Below the pieces are notes generated by a model. It did not search any database and was not told where the DNA came from. It worked only from the letters and a program-made list of their open reading frames with translations. The translations under genes and the position numbers were made by a program. Positions 21,884-30,414 of a stretch of 53,787 bases of DNA are shown piece after piece; within the stretch, counting starts at the first letter, position 1; each line of letters opens with the position of its first letter. The stretch comes from a virus. The stretch covers positions 1 through 53,787 of the IMG/VR virus record IMGVR_UViG_3300008267_000208; one strand, given 5' to 3'.

Positions 21884-24050
21884 TTAAAAACTTACTATTA
21901 ATTTTCATACCTGAAAGTCCATCCATAGTTAAAGATAAATTGAATGGAATGAATCCAGTTCCTGGTTGGAGATTGGGTTTTAGTGTTTTAGGATCTGCAC
22001 CTTTTTTTACTAATTCATAATTTACATATGCATCGTGATAAAGTTGCTCATATTTAATTAAAGTAGTTATAGAATCTTTATAAGTATCGATTTCATCATC
22101 TGAATAAGTAAATTTTTCAAGGGATACTAAATATTTTACAAATGGCACATATACTCCTTCAAATTGATTTTTCATTTGAGCATATATGTCTTCATATTTT
22201 GTTACTAAATCTACCTTTTTAGTAGATCCATCATTTGTGTTTGAAATTAAATCTTTATATCTATCTTTTAATCCATTATTTAATCGGGATAAAGCAGTAG
22301 CGTTTTCTCCAACTGCTGAGCTATTAGCAGCAGCTGCTACTGTTATCATAGTAGACATAGCAGGAGAAAGTTCAGTTTTGAATCTAAAATCTCTTATAAA
22401 ACCTGACTGGTTATTATCTGGATTATATCCATATAGATAAAATTTAGCGTATTTATTATCTATATCATACGTATTTGATTGAATGCTTCCTGATCGAGCA
22501 AAGTGTTCTATTAATTTTTCACTATTAGGAAAAGGATTTTTATCAATGATTTTTATAGTATTGGTTATTTCATCAACAAATACTTCTAACTGATTCATTC
22601 CTCCTAATGCTCCATTAATTCCACTTACAATGCTTTTTAAAAAATCTATTAGAGCTACACTATTGGTTTCAACATCTACTAATTGATCAAGTTTATCTAA
22701 AATAAATCTAAAATTAACATATATGTTCATTATTTGACCATATTCTGATTTGCTAGAAGTGGAAATTTCAGAAAAAATAAATGGTTCTCCATCGGGTAAA
22801 AAATTATAAGTAAAGTTATTATCTATTAATACTTTACTAACAACGCACACTCTAGGATCTACACTTATTTGTAAAGGATTTAAATACATTAAATTAGATT
22901 CAGTATCGTAGTCAAATTTCATTAACGGAAGAGTTTTGTCTCCTGTTGTTACCTGATACATTACATATTTTTCTATGAATTCTAGAAAATTTCCTAGTCT
23001 GCAGTAATATTGGTGGAAGTTTGATGCTTTAATTGCATCTTTTCTTATTCCATCTACCGTTCCCGTTGTATTAATAGTAGGATTACTAAAATCAAAATTC
23101 CTTACAGTATCCGAACCATAAGGAATAAGGCTGCTCATAGTTTTAAGATATTGACCTATGTTGCTTCTAAAGGAGGCAACTTCAATTAATTCTGTTGTAG
23201 TAAGAGGAGCTCCACTTGATGATATAGCTGATGGGGTACCATTAACCATATTTGGGGAGAGAATATTGGTTTTAAAAGACTCAATTACGTCTCCAATACT
23301 TACTAAATCTAAAGTAATATCATAACTTCCATCTACATTAAAAGACCAATGAATATTGGAAACTTTAGCAAACATGGCATCATAATTTCCTTGAGAAGTT
23401 TTACGTTTTTGATTTATTTTTTTAAGAAATTCACCATATGAATTGCCTCCTTTTAAAAAATCACTTGCTAAACTATTATCTAAATCAGATCCTTTTTGTA
23501 ATACTCCATCATTAGTATAGTACATAGAATGTCCCCATTCTAATAAAACACTAAATCCTAATCTTAAATATAAAACATCTATAATATCAAATTGACTTTT
23601 ATTGAAAGCTTTAATTTGTACTGTTGCTCTTCTTAATGAACCTCTATTTTCATGTTTTATATGAGCAGATTTTATACCCATCATTGGGCGTAAACCAAAC
23701 TCTGTTCCCCCAATGCCGTATGCTGTAGATCCTAATATGCTGTTTCTTTCTGAAATTCCACTAAATAGTGTATTTCCACTATCTGATGTTCCATTAAACA
23801 GAACAAATCTTTCAGCTAATATATTATCTGATATTCCATCAATCTCTCTTAATGATATATTATTAATAATATCTTGCTTAATAATGTCTGTTGAAGATAC
23901 TAATTTTACCCATGAAGTATTAGCATTTAAATATACTATTTCTTCTGGGGTTCTTGTGCCTCCATCAACATATCCTGAACCATATATTTTTTGTCGTTGG
24001 TCAACCTGTTCATTTATTTCTTTGGGGAAACCTTCACCTAATAAATTCAT
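21843..24050 (-). CDS. Large tail/baseplate protein, N-terminal part of a split tail hydrolase
   Basis: A 735-aa structural protein starting MNLLGEGFPKEINEQVDQRQ. It contains AFNKSQFDIIDVLYLRLGFS and LLEWGHSMYYTNDGVLQKGS, a segment common in baseplate or hub proteins of T4-like marine phages, followed by SNIHWSFNVDGSYDITLDLV. Later regions are mixed, ending SLTMDGLSGMKINSKFLIDA and then YLPSNYPAI. Without the 16-bp duplication it would run on into the M15 peptidase domain at 21251-21850, making a hub-plus-hydrolase protein analogous in role to T4 gp5. It lies 3 nt after a LysM/gp53-like gene. Confidence 0.75.
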   Translation of the reverse strand: MNLLGEGFPKEINEQVDQRQKIYGSGYVDGGTRTPEEIVYLNANTSWVKLVSSTDIIKQDIINNISLREIDGISDNILAERFVLFNGTSDSGNTLFSGISERNSILGSTAYGIGGTEFGLRPMMGIKSAHIKHENRGSLRRATVQIKAFNKSQFDIIDVLYLRLGFSVLLEWGHSMYYTNDGVLQKGSDLDNSLASDFLKGGNSYGEFLKKINQKRKTSQGNYDAMFAKVSNIHWSFNVDGSYDITLDLVSIGDVIESFKTNILSPNMVNGTPSAISSSGAPLTTTELIEVASFRSNIGQYLKTMSSLIPYGSDTVRNFDFSNPTINTTGTVDGIRKDAIKASNFHQYYCRLGNFLEFIEKYVMYQVTTGDKTLPLMKFDYDTESNLMYLNPLQISVDPRVCVVSKVLIDNNFTYNFLPDGEPFIFSEISTSSKSEYGQIMNIYVNFRFILDKLDQLVDVETNSVALIDFLKSIVSGINGALGGMNQLEVFVDEITNTIKIIDKNPFPNSEKLIEHFARSGSIQSNTYDIDNKYAKFYLYGYNPDNNQSGFIRDFRFKTELSPAMSTMITVAAAANSSAVGENATALSRLNNGLKDRYKDLISNTNDGSTKKVDLVTKYEDIYAQMKNQFEGVYVPFVKYLVSLEKFTYSDDEIDTYKDSITTLIKYEQLYHDAYVNYELVKKGADPKTLKPNLQPGTGFIPFNLSLTMDGLSGMKINSKFLIDAAYLPSNYPAI

Positions 24051-24053
24051 AAC

Positions 24054-24380
24054 TTATAAATTATTCAAAATCTTAAAACTGTTTATTACTCCAACATAAT
24101 TTGCAGGGATACGAATTTGCATTGCTTCGGGAATAATTAATGAATCTTGGGGTAGATCTGAAGGTAGAGAAGTACCTGCTACTGCTGTATTAGCAATAGA
24201 AATAATCCACCATAATGATTGATCTCCGTAGTATTGTTGAGCTAACACATCAAATCTATCACCTTGAGTTGTATAAACATATGTATCGTTATCTGATAGG
24301 GGAATCTCAGGATACTTAGTTGTTTGATAACTAGGTTTCTTATCTATTACAGTTGTAGAAATTGATTGGTAACGATTCAT
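24054..24380 (-). CDS. LysM-like baseplate wedge protein (T4 gp53-like)
   Basis: A 108-aa protein. The central YVYTTQGDRFDVLAQQYYGD and QSLWWIISIANTA, followed by IPEAMQIRIP, match the LysM-like fold in T4 gp53 and in small tail proteins that connect the tube to the baseplate. No peptidoglycan-binding role is implied. It lies between the large tail protein and the 591-aa baseplate gene, as expected for a baseplate cluster. The gp53 assignment is by motif and context; other LysM tail proteins are alternatives. Confidence 0.78.
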   Translation of the reverse strand: MNRYQSISTTVIDKKPSYQTTKYPEIPLSDNDTYVYTTQGDRFDVLAQQYYGDQSLWWIISIANTAVAGTSLPSDLPQDSLIIPEAMQIRIPANYVGVINSFKILNNL

Positions 24381-24386
24381 AATATT

Positions 24387-26162
24387 TTATGTTACTATTG
24401 CTCCCTCTATAGGTTGAATGCCACTAAATCCTCCGGCTGGTGGGATAATTGAAACATTTTCTTGATCATTGGTATTATCATAATTGGTGGTTTTGGCTCT
24501 CAATGCTATAAATCTTTCATCTCCATATTCTGAGATACTGTTATTTATACCTTCATATATATTTTGTTGTAATCTTGGTACAAAATCATGTATTGGTATA
24601 AAGTTAAATCCGTTAACTTTAATCAAATGTGGAAGTTCTTTAACTGAATCGTCATTTCCTCCTTCATCATTGATTCCTATTTCCCAAGTTGCATTATCTT
24701 CATTCATTTCATAACTAAAACCAGTTATAATACCAGGTTGCTCATGAAAATACCCTCCAATTGTTAATGTAACAATATTTCCTCTCATGTATCCACTATC
24801 ACTATAATCTGGAGCACAAACTGATGCTAAATAGTTCAATTTTTTATACATTGGAATCAGTTCAGCTTTTGATTGAGCTGCTACCGTCCAAGATAATGAA
24901 ACTTTTCTATCAAACCCAGTGTAATTATAGAATTTTTCACCTCTTCCTATATATCTTGTATCACTCCATTCTGAAGCATATGTATCTGAGATTTGGTTTA
25001 TGAATGCTCTAAAATGAATGTAATTTTTCTTAAATGGATTATCTGTTCTTAAATCGTATACTCCTATTCTAAATTTTACTAAATCATTTACAATGGGGTT
25101 ATCAAATACGTTTTCACTTTGATATATAGGATATATATTTATTTTATCATATGAAGATATAGATGCTGCTCCAAATGGGGATTTACTTTCAAAAGCTCCT
25201 GAAGTGTAACTTCTTAAATCTTTGACTTTTGTGTCTCCTGGGGTTCCTAAGTTTACTCGTTGTTCAATATTTTGAGATGTATAATCTGGGGATTTAGTAG
25301 TTATGCCTAATCCTTCTGGACTTAGTCCTCTTTTTCTTAATAATGCTCTAAAATCCCCAACAACAGATGTAGATCTATTTTGAATTACAAATGACTCATT
25401 CGGAACTGCAAAATCTTGAGAGATTGGGATTTCAAATATTTCTTTATTAGTATAAGTAAGAACATTGTTTTGATCTAATTTATTACCAGACTCAAATGTT
25501 TTATCAGTATAAACAGTTCTTTGATCTGCAAATCTAATATTTGTTTTTCCTATTCCTAATATAGAACCTGGTCCTCCTCCATACGATATTAAATTACCTT
25601 GGAGATTATTAAGTGAAACTCCATTAAATCCAAAATTATTGGTGGTGGAGTTTGTAGATATAAGACTTTGGAGTTTTACTAATCTATTTAAATCTATATT
25701 TTGCTCTGGGGTTACTTTGACCCCATATAAATTTTCATTATCTGAGGTAGGACCTGTTGAAGCAAATGGGTTTAAACCTTGTTTATTAACATGCAGCCCA
25801 AAAGCATTTCCACCGGCTTGTGTTAATGTACTTAAAGGAGTATATATTCCTTCATTTAACAAACCACTAGTTTGAGTTTTAACAGCTGTTCTAGAAAGTA
25901 AATTTTGTTTTGCTACAAATAAAATCCCACTTGGGTTTTTAGTATCTGTAAAATATTTACCTAATCTCTCAACATCTATAAGTGAGTCCGTTACGGCTTT
26001 ACTTCCACCTCTTAGGATAAAATCCTGGTCTAGAAAGCCATATTCTCCAAGTTCATCAGGAATGGGGGTTTGAATGTAAGGTTGATTTGAAGAACCTCCA
26101 TCAAATTGATCATTCCCATACTTAAGAGACTTAAGATTGGTTTTGAGATTAATTAATGCCAT
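24387..26162 (-). CDS. Baseplate/tail structural protein (591 aa)
   Basis: The protein has a low-complexity N-terminal half (QPYIQTPIPDELGEYGFLDQ) and a C-terminal half with FINQISDTYASEWSDTRYIG, GRGEKFYNYTGFDRKVSLSW and ELIPMYKKLNYLASVCAPDY. It then has GGYFHEQPGIITGFSYEMNE. The last parts resemble tail-tube/baseplate proteins where a strand-rich domain stacks on the tube end. No enzyme motif is seen. It lies between the tape measure side and the LysM-like gene. An equivalent of T4 gp48/gp54 is a reasonable guess but not demonstrated. Confidence 0.65.
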   Translation of the reverse strand: MALINLKTNLKSLKYGNDQFDGGSSNQPYIQTPIPDELGEYGFLDQDFILRGGSKAVTDSLIDVERLGKYFTDTKNPSGILFVAKQNLLSRTAVKTQTSGLLNEGIYTPLSTLTQAGGNAFGLHVNKQGLNPFASTGPTSDNENLYGVKVTPEQNIDLNRLVKLQSLISTNSTTNNFGFNGVSLNNLQGNLISYGGGPGSILGIGKTNIRFADQRTVYTDKTFESGNKLDQNNVLTYTNKEIFEIPISQDFAVPNESFVIQNRSTSVVGDFRALLRKRGLSPEGLGITTKSPDYTSQNIEQRVNLGTPGDTKVKDLRSYTSGAFESKSPFGAASISSYDKINIYPIYQSENVFDNPIVNDLVKFRIGVYDLRTDNPFKKNYIHFRAFINQISDTYASEWSDTRYIGRGEKFYNYTGFDRKVSLSWTVAAQSKAELIPMYKKLNYLASVCAPDYSDSGYMRGNIVTLTIGGYFHEQPGIITGFSYEMNEDNATWEIGINDEGGNDDSVKELPHLIKVNGFNFIPIHDFVPRLQQNIYEGINNSISEYGDERFIALRAKTTNYDNTNDQENVSIIPPAGGFSGIQPIEGAIVT

Positions 26163-26488
26163 TAACCAGGTAGGTTATTGAGATATTGACCTTGAGCAAA
26201 TGTATTATTGATTGATCCTACACTTGGATCGCTTAATGGACCTGTTGGGATAGCTCCATCAATATCTAATAATGAAGGTTTTGGTAAAATGTTATTTACA
26301 CCATCATTGTATTGTTGAAATGCAGCATTTACTTCTGAAAAATCAGAACCATCTAATGAATAACCGGGTGCACTCCCATCCGCATGTAATTTTGACTGTT
26401 GAGTTGCTCCTGGGTTTGTTGATGGAGTTTGTCCATTACCATATGAGTAAGTTGAACCGTCCATTGTTAATTTATCTAAAAGTCCCAT
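26162..26488 (-). CDS. Small structural protein after the tape measure (108 aa)
   Basis: A glycine-, serine- and proline-rich protein: MGLLDKLTMDGSTYSYGNGQ, PSTNPGATQQSKLHADGSAP and LSDPSVGSINNTFAQGQYLN. It is low in charge and probably extended. No family recognised beyond a general likeness to small tail proteins of marine phages. It lies between the tape measure gene (27 nt) and the 591-aa baseplate gene (1-nt overlap) and has the late motif just before its start. Confidence 0.65.
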   Translation of the reverse strand: MGLLDKLTMDGSTYSYGNGQTPSTNPGATQQSKLHADGSAPGYSLDGSDFSEVNAAFQQYNDGVNNILPKPSLLDIDGAIPTGPLSDPSVGSINNTFAQGQYLNNLPG

Positions 26489-26499
26489 ATTTGTTTTTA

Positions 26500-26509
26500 T
26501 TATAAATAT
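26500..26509 (-). promoter_or_regulatory. Late-promoter-like motif (ORF 26162-26488)
   Basis: The coding strand reads ATATTTATAA, followed by TAAAAACAAAT and the ATG at 26488. Confidence 0.55.
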
Positions 26510-26514
26510 TGTGT

Positions 26515-28728
26515 TTATTGAGTTTTATATGTTCCAACTGTTACTGCTGTGCCTACTTTAGTAGAATCCATATATACTGATCCTTCTTTTGCTAAAATTT
26601 GGTTTAATACTGCTTTTACATTTTGCATTTCTACTACTAATGGAGAAATATCTGTTCCTCCTCCTCCACCACCACCTCCAGGAGATGATCTGCCTATGTT
26701 AGTTCCAATGACCATACCGTCATTTTTATCTAATTGGTATGTGCCTTTTTTAGTTGAAACTATTGTTTCACCCCCAGGCCCTATTATACCATCGCTCATC
26801 TTTGAATATACAACTCCTCCTACTACTGCGGCAGCTGCTAAACCTGCTAACGCGCCGATTGGATTCATAACTGCCCATGCTACTGCCATACCTGCAAGTA
26901 TTGCTGCTATTGAGGCGGCAACTATTTTTAAAGCACTAAATGCTACTTTCAATCTTTCAGTATTAGAAACAAAATTTACTATTTTATCTAACATTTTAGC
27001 CATAGGCCCTTCAACTAGACTTGCAACCATATTTTTTAACTTATCTATAGCTGCGTTAAATTTATCTTGGGCTGATATTCTTTCTAATGCTGATTGTGCT
27101 TGTTCTTCGTTTCCGATAGATGCCATTAATTGGTTAGCTTCTTCTACTTTTCCTGCAGCTTTTAATTCTTCAACTTTTGCTTTTATTTGAGCTTGAGTCT
27201 GTTCACCTAATTTATTTAAATTTTCTTGTTGTACCAAAGAATTAGCTAATTCATCGGCATTCATTCCTAAAGCTTTAGCTAAAGCCTCCTGTTGAATGAC
27301 ATTCATTTTAGAAAATTCAGCTGTTCCTCCTACTTGTTTAAGTATTTCAGCAGCTGCTTCTGCTGATTTACCATTTAGTGCTAATAATCTTGCTTGTTCT
27401 AAATTTAAATCTTTACCAGTAACTAATTCTGCTTCTAGTTCGTTTGCAATTGATGATTCAAAATCAAGCAAACCTTCCGCCATTTTTTTAGCTTGGTCTA
27501 AACTTATTCCTAATTTTTGAGTTTGTACAACCGCTTGTGCTATTAATCCTGGATTATTTTGGTATTGTAATCTTAATTGTCCTGAGATTTTGGCTACTTC
27601 ACCTAGTACTTTTTTATTATCTAGTTGAATTCCGGTTTGTTTGGCTAAAGAAGAGGTTTGTTTAATTGTAGATTTTACAACTTGATCTGCTGTTAATCCA
27701 TTGGACATAGCTATCTGTTGTAAACTTGCAGCTTCATCTACTGATAGTCCTATTTGTTTTGTTAAATATACTTGGTCTTTAACTTGTTGTTCACTAAACC
27801 CTCGAGTTGCACCAAAAGCACTTGCTAATTCTAGCTGGGCTGCTACTAAATTTTCTGTAGTTTCAAAAAGACTATTACCTGTGTTTTGAATTTCAACAAA
27901 TCTATCTCTTAAAGCTGTAGCTTCCTCTTTTGAGATAGCCATAGATTTAGATAAATTTGTAACTTGAGTATCTGCTTTAAATCCTAATTCTACTAAAGTT
28001 TTAAATGCTTTAATTATTAATCCTATAACTACTAGTGGGTCAGTAAGACTTGACAATAAACTTTTCCCCAAAGAACCTAATCCTGCACCTAATGCTGTAA
28101 GTCTGTTTCCACCTTCTGCTATGTTTTTATTCATAGCCTCTAATGCTGCATTTGTATCAACAAGATTTCCTAAAATTGGAATTTTAGATATCCCTTTTAT
28201 TAATTTCCCGGCAATTCCTAATTTTTGATTTATTCTTTCTTGTTCAGAGACTTGTTCTTGTAGTTGATCTACTTGTGTATTATTATATCCTTCAAGTTTT
28301 ATATATTCATTGATTAAAGTTCTTTGTTCATCTGTTAAACTAGAAGAAAGACTTAATGCTTCATCTTTTAAATTATTGATGTCTACTAAAACTCCACGCT
28401 CTTGGGATAAATGGGTAACCAATTGAGTAGCAAGAGCAGTTTGTTTAATATCTATCTGTTGGATTTGATTTTTAACATTCTTAACATCCAATAATCCTTG
28501 TCTAAGTTTAACTGCGTTGGATGCTATATCATCTGTTACTTTAGCCATTTTGTTAAACCTAGACTGAATATCTTTAGCGGTGGATTGAGATATTCTATCC
28601 ATTCCAGTCATTGCTGTTTCAAAAGCTGTTTGAATATTATCTGTAATGCTTCTTAAAGCATCTTCTACAATGGAGGCGGTTTGTAAAGCCCTATCTCTTA
28701 AATCATCTGGATTGTTTGGTGCAGCCAT
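26515..28728 (-). CDS. Tail tape measure protein
   Basis: A 737-aa, mostly helical protein. A ~180-residue N-terminal coiled coil (RSITDNIQTAFETAMTGMDR onwards) is followed by hydrophobic stretches at about 225-245 and 600-640 (ALKIVAASIAAILAGMAVAW). Alanine- and glutamine-rich helices lie between these, then a glycine-rich linker (eight glycines) and a small C-terminal domain. This is the usual composition of tape measure proteins, which set tail length and help DNA entry. Position fits: after the sheath, tube and the two overlapping chaperone-like frames, and before the baseplate genes. T4 gp29 is the functional counterpart. Confidence 0.82.
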   Translation of the reverse strand: MAAPNNPDDLRDRALQTASIVEDALRSITDNIQTAFETAMTGMDRISQSTAKDIQSRFNKMAKVTDDIASNAVKLRQGLLDVKNVKNQIQQIDIKQTALATQLVTHLSQERGVLVDINNLKDEALSLSSSLTDEQRTLINEYIKLEGYNNTQVDQLQEQVSEQERINQKLGIAGKLIKGISKIPILGNLVDTNAALEAMNKNIAEGGNRLTALGAGLGSLGKSLLSSLTDPLVVIGLIIKAFKTLVELGFKADTQVTNLSKSMAISKEEATALRDRFVEIQNTGNSLFETTENLVAAQLELASAFGATRGFSEQQVKDQVYLTKQIGLSVDEAASLQQIAMSNGLTADQVVKSTIKQTSSLAKQTGIQLDNKKVLGEVAKISGQLRLQYQNNPGLIAQAVVQTQKLGISLDQAKKMAEGLLDFESSIANELEAELVTGKDLNLEQARLLALNGKSAEAAAEILKQVGGTAEFSKMNVIQQEALAKALGMNADELANSLVQQENLNKLGEQTQAQIKAKVEELKAAGKVEEANQLMASIGNEEQAQSALERISAQDKFNAAIDKLKNMVASLVEGPMAKMLDKIVNFVSNTERLKVAFSALKIVAASIAAILAGMAVAWAVMNPIGALAGLAAAAVVGGVVYSKMSDGIIGPGGETIVSTKKGTYQLDKNDGMVIGTNIGRSSPGGGGGGGGTDISPLVVEMQNVKAVLNQILAKEGSVYMDSTKVGTAVTVGTYKTQ

Positions 28729-28747
28729 TAACTAAATTTATTATATG

Positions 28748-28757
28748 TTATAAATAT
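28748..28757 (-). promoter_or_regulatory. Late-promoter-like motif (tape measure gene)
   Basis: The coding strand reads ATATTTATAA about 20 nt before the ATG at 28728. Confidence 0.55.
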
Positions 28758-28760
28758 TAA

Positions 28761-29093
28761 CTATTTATATTTTGTTGTTGGTTTACCAGAAGGGGTAACG
28801 GGTTTTGGAACACTCCCCCAATTTTCACGATTTATATTTCCTGATGGATCAATTAATGTTGATTTATTACCACCATCTTTAGAAGATGCCTTTTCATATG
28901 CTTCATTTTCTTTTTGATAAAATTCATTTATTTTATTAAAAGTGAATTGGCGCAACCATCTAGGCATAGCATAGACAGTTGGCCAATCATATCCTCCTTT
29001 TCCATAAAAACAAATTTCATGAATTTGGGTAAATAAATTTGCTCTTACTATTGGAGCGGTATCAGAAGTCAGGCCAAAAAAACTTAACCCCAA
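28761..29093 (-). CDS. Tail assembly chaperone-like second frame
   Basis: A 110-aa product with FFGLTSDTAPIVRANLFTQI, then HEICFYGKGGYDWPTVYAMP and RWLRQFTFNKINEFYQ, an arrangement seen in small tail-assembly proteins encoded before the tape measure of marine phages. The frame has no ATG near its beginning, only a TTG at 29093 inside the end of the preceding gene. The two frames share a run of seven T (coding strand, 29082-29076), and B lies in the +1 (or -2) frame of A. Production as a frameshift extension of the upstream protein, as for lambda gpG/gpGT, is therefore plausible. Internal TTG initiation is the alternative. Confidence 0.72.
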   Translation of the reverse strand: MGLSFFGLTSDTAPIVRANLFTQIHEICFYGKGGYDWPTVYAMPRWLRQFTFNKINEFYQKENEAYEKASSKDGGNKSTLIDPSGNINRENWGSVPKPVTPSGKPTTKYK

Positions 29094-29781
29094 CTGGAAT
29101 ATCGATTCTATTGGTAGCCCCGTCGGGAAAAAAAGTTAAATCAACATCAGGCTGATTTTCTTTAATATGTTTTCTTAATTCCCTCGAGTCTCGAGCTAGT
29201 AAGTGATTATCAACAAACTCTCGAATTGTTTTTGTTTCTCTATCTCCATTAACTGAAGTGATCATATATTTCAAACGTGTTGAAAGTTCAGGAGAAGCGT
29301 TTTTATTAATTTTTTTAAGACCTTCTAATTCAGTTTGAATTTTTTGTTCATCGCCATGAGTTAGAATCTTATAAGTAATATTAACACCAGTTGATAATAA
29401 TGTATAATTAAATTCGTTAATACCTTTGTTTGAATGCTCAAATGGTTTATTGTCAATACCTGACAAATCTACAGTATATTCAGTTCCATCATAATCAAAT
29501 GAATAATCTTTACCATATCCTAAGACACGAGCCGCAACCATAATTGCGTTTTTATCTCCTACAATTAGATCATTATAGTTGATTTTAGAGACAATAAGTG
29601 CTTGTAGCAGTTTGTCTAACACAATGCCTTTTTGAATATATGATTGGTTAGTAAGGATATCTTCTTCCTTAGCTGTCATATATTTCATTTCAATTTTTCC
29701 GCTTGATAGGGGATTTTCTTCTGGGTAGAGCAGACCTTTTGAAGGTAATTCAATAACTTCCGTTGGGATGTTGTTTTCCAT
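29062..29781 (-). CDS. T4 gp26/gp51-family baseplate hub assembly or tail chaperone protein
   Basis: A 239-aa protein. The N-terminus VIELPSKGLLYPEENPLSSG with MKYMTAKEEDILTNQSYIQK, then GIVLDKLLQALIV and VGDKNAIMVAARVLGYGKDY, is the signature of the T4 baseplate hub assembly family (gp26/gp51). In many T4-like phages of marine bacteria this family member lies just before the tape measure gene and is thought to act in tail assembly. The last ~10 codons overlap the next frame and contain the T7 run discussed for ORF 28761-29093. The ending VGVKFFWPDF would be changed by a frameshift to VGVKFFGLTSD. Confidence 0.85.
   Translation of the reverse strand: MENNIPTEVIELPSKGLLYPEENPLSSGKIEMKYMTAKEEDILTNQSYIQKGIVLDKLLQALIVSKINYNDLIVGDKNAIMVAARVLGYGKDYSFDYDGTEYTVDLSGIDNKPFEHSNKGINEFNYTLLSTGVNITYKILTHGDEQKIQTELEGLKKINKNASPELSTRLKYMITSVNGDRETKTIREFVDNHLLARDSRELRKHIKENQPDVDLTFFPDGATNRIDIPVGVKFFWPDF
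29076..29082 (-). promoter_or_regulatory. Candidate programmed frameshift site (T7 run)
   Basis: The coding strand reads AAG TTT TTT TGG in the first frame. Skipping one T (+1), or slipping back two, enters the second frame at GGC CTG ACT. The run lies inside the short overlap of the two frames just upstream of the tape measure gene, where tail chaperone frameshifts are conserved. Confidence 0.5.
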
Positions 29782-29808
29782 AAATTTAATTTAATGTAAC
29801 TTATTTTG

Positions 29809-29818
29809 TTATAAATAT
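29809..29818 (-). promoter_or_regulatory. Late-promoter-like motif (gp26/gp51-like gene)
   Basis: The coding strand reads ATATTTATAA, located between the tube-gene terminator and the ATG at 29781. Confidence 0.55.
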
Positions 29819-29819
29819 A

Positions 29820-29857
29820 ATAAAAATAAAGGAGCTCGCCAAGTTTAGGCGAGCTTT
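29820..29857 (-). terminator. Terminator after the tail tube gene
   Basis: An 8-bp GC-rich stem (29833-29840 with 29848-29855), 7-nt loop, then TTTATTTTTAT on the coding strand. The A/T-rich flank on the other side could make it weakly bidirectional. Confidence 0.88.
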
Positions 29858-29879
29858 CTTTAATTTGTTTTTGTTTGAA

Positions 29880-30368
29880 TTAGAAATTCAAGATACAATA
29901 GTCCATTCCTAAGTTAACAGTCAATTCTTGAGCTGATGCTTCATCGTCCCAACTGTAATCACCAAACTTAGCAGATTTGATAAATGCTCCTTTGATAATC
30001 CATTCTGAAACGATATCGCCTACAGGTCCTAGAACGTTAATAGTTACATCTTTCTTATAGAAATCTGAGTAACCATCACGGCCAGTAACAGATTCATGAT
30101 GTAAACGTACCCATTCCATTACTGATTGAGCACCTGAGGGAGTGATAGGATCAAACAATGTCATTTCGATATCATCCCATACTGCTTTACCTTTGATTTT
30201 ACGGTAAACATTGATGTGGTTTAATTTGATTTCATCCATTGTTACTCCTACAGCACCAATCTTTTTAATTGTATATGAAGGAATACCATCAACATACATA
30301 ATAAAGCGATTTTTTACCTTAGGTTCAAATGCTGTGAAAAATATTTCGTTTGGTGATATAATTGCCAT
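29880..30368 (-). CDS. gp19: Tail tube protein (T4 gp19-like)
   Basis: A 162-aa protein. FTAFEPKVKNRFIMYVDGIP, SYTIKKIGAVGVT and INVYRKIKGKAVWDDIEMTL are the characteristic T4 gp19 tube strands, and the C-terminus ends SAKFGDYSWDDEASAQELTV then NLGMDYCIL. Length equals T4 gp19. It polymerises into the inner tube of the contractile tail. It is flanked by its own late motif upstream and a strong terminator downstream, in keeping with high expression. Confidence 0.94.
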   Translation of the reverse strand: MAIISPNEIFFTAFEPKVKNRFIMYVDGIPSYTIKKIGAVGVTMDEIKLNHINVYRKIKGKAVWDDIEMTLFDPITPSGAQSVMEWVRLHHESVTGRDGYSDFYKKDVTINVLGPVGDIVSEWIIKGAFIKSAKFGDYSWDDEASAQELTVNLGMDYCILNF

Positions 30369-30389
30369 TTTCTTTTATATTTTTATTTG

Positions 30390-30399
30390 TTATAAATAT
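30390..30399 (-). promoter_or_regulatory. Late-promoter-like motif (tail tube gene)
   Basis: The coding strand reads ATATTTATAA about 21 nt before the ATG at 30368, overlapping the 3' end region of the sheath gene. Confidence 0.58.
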
Positions 30400-30414
30400 A
30401 TACCTGTCTAATTT

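Noticed and set aside
26549-27190. Plus-strand ORF of 213 aa opposite the tape measure gene
   Set aside because: Antisense shadow of a clear coding sequence; proline/serine-rich composition is what the complement of glycine/alanine codons gives.
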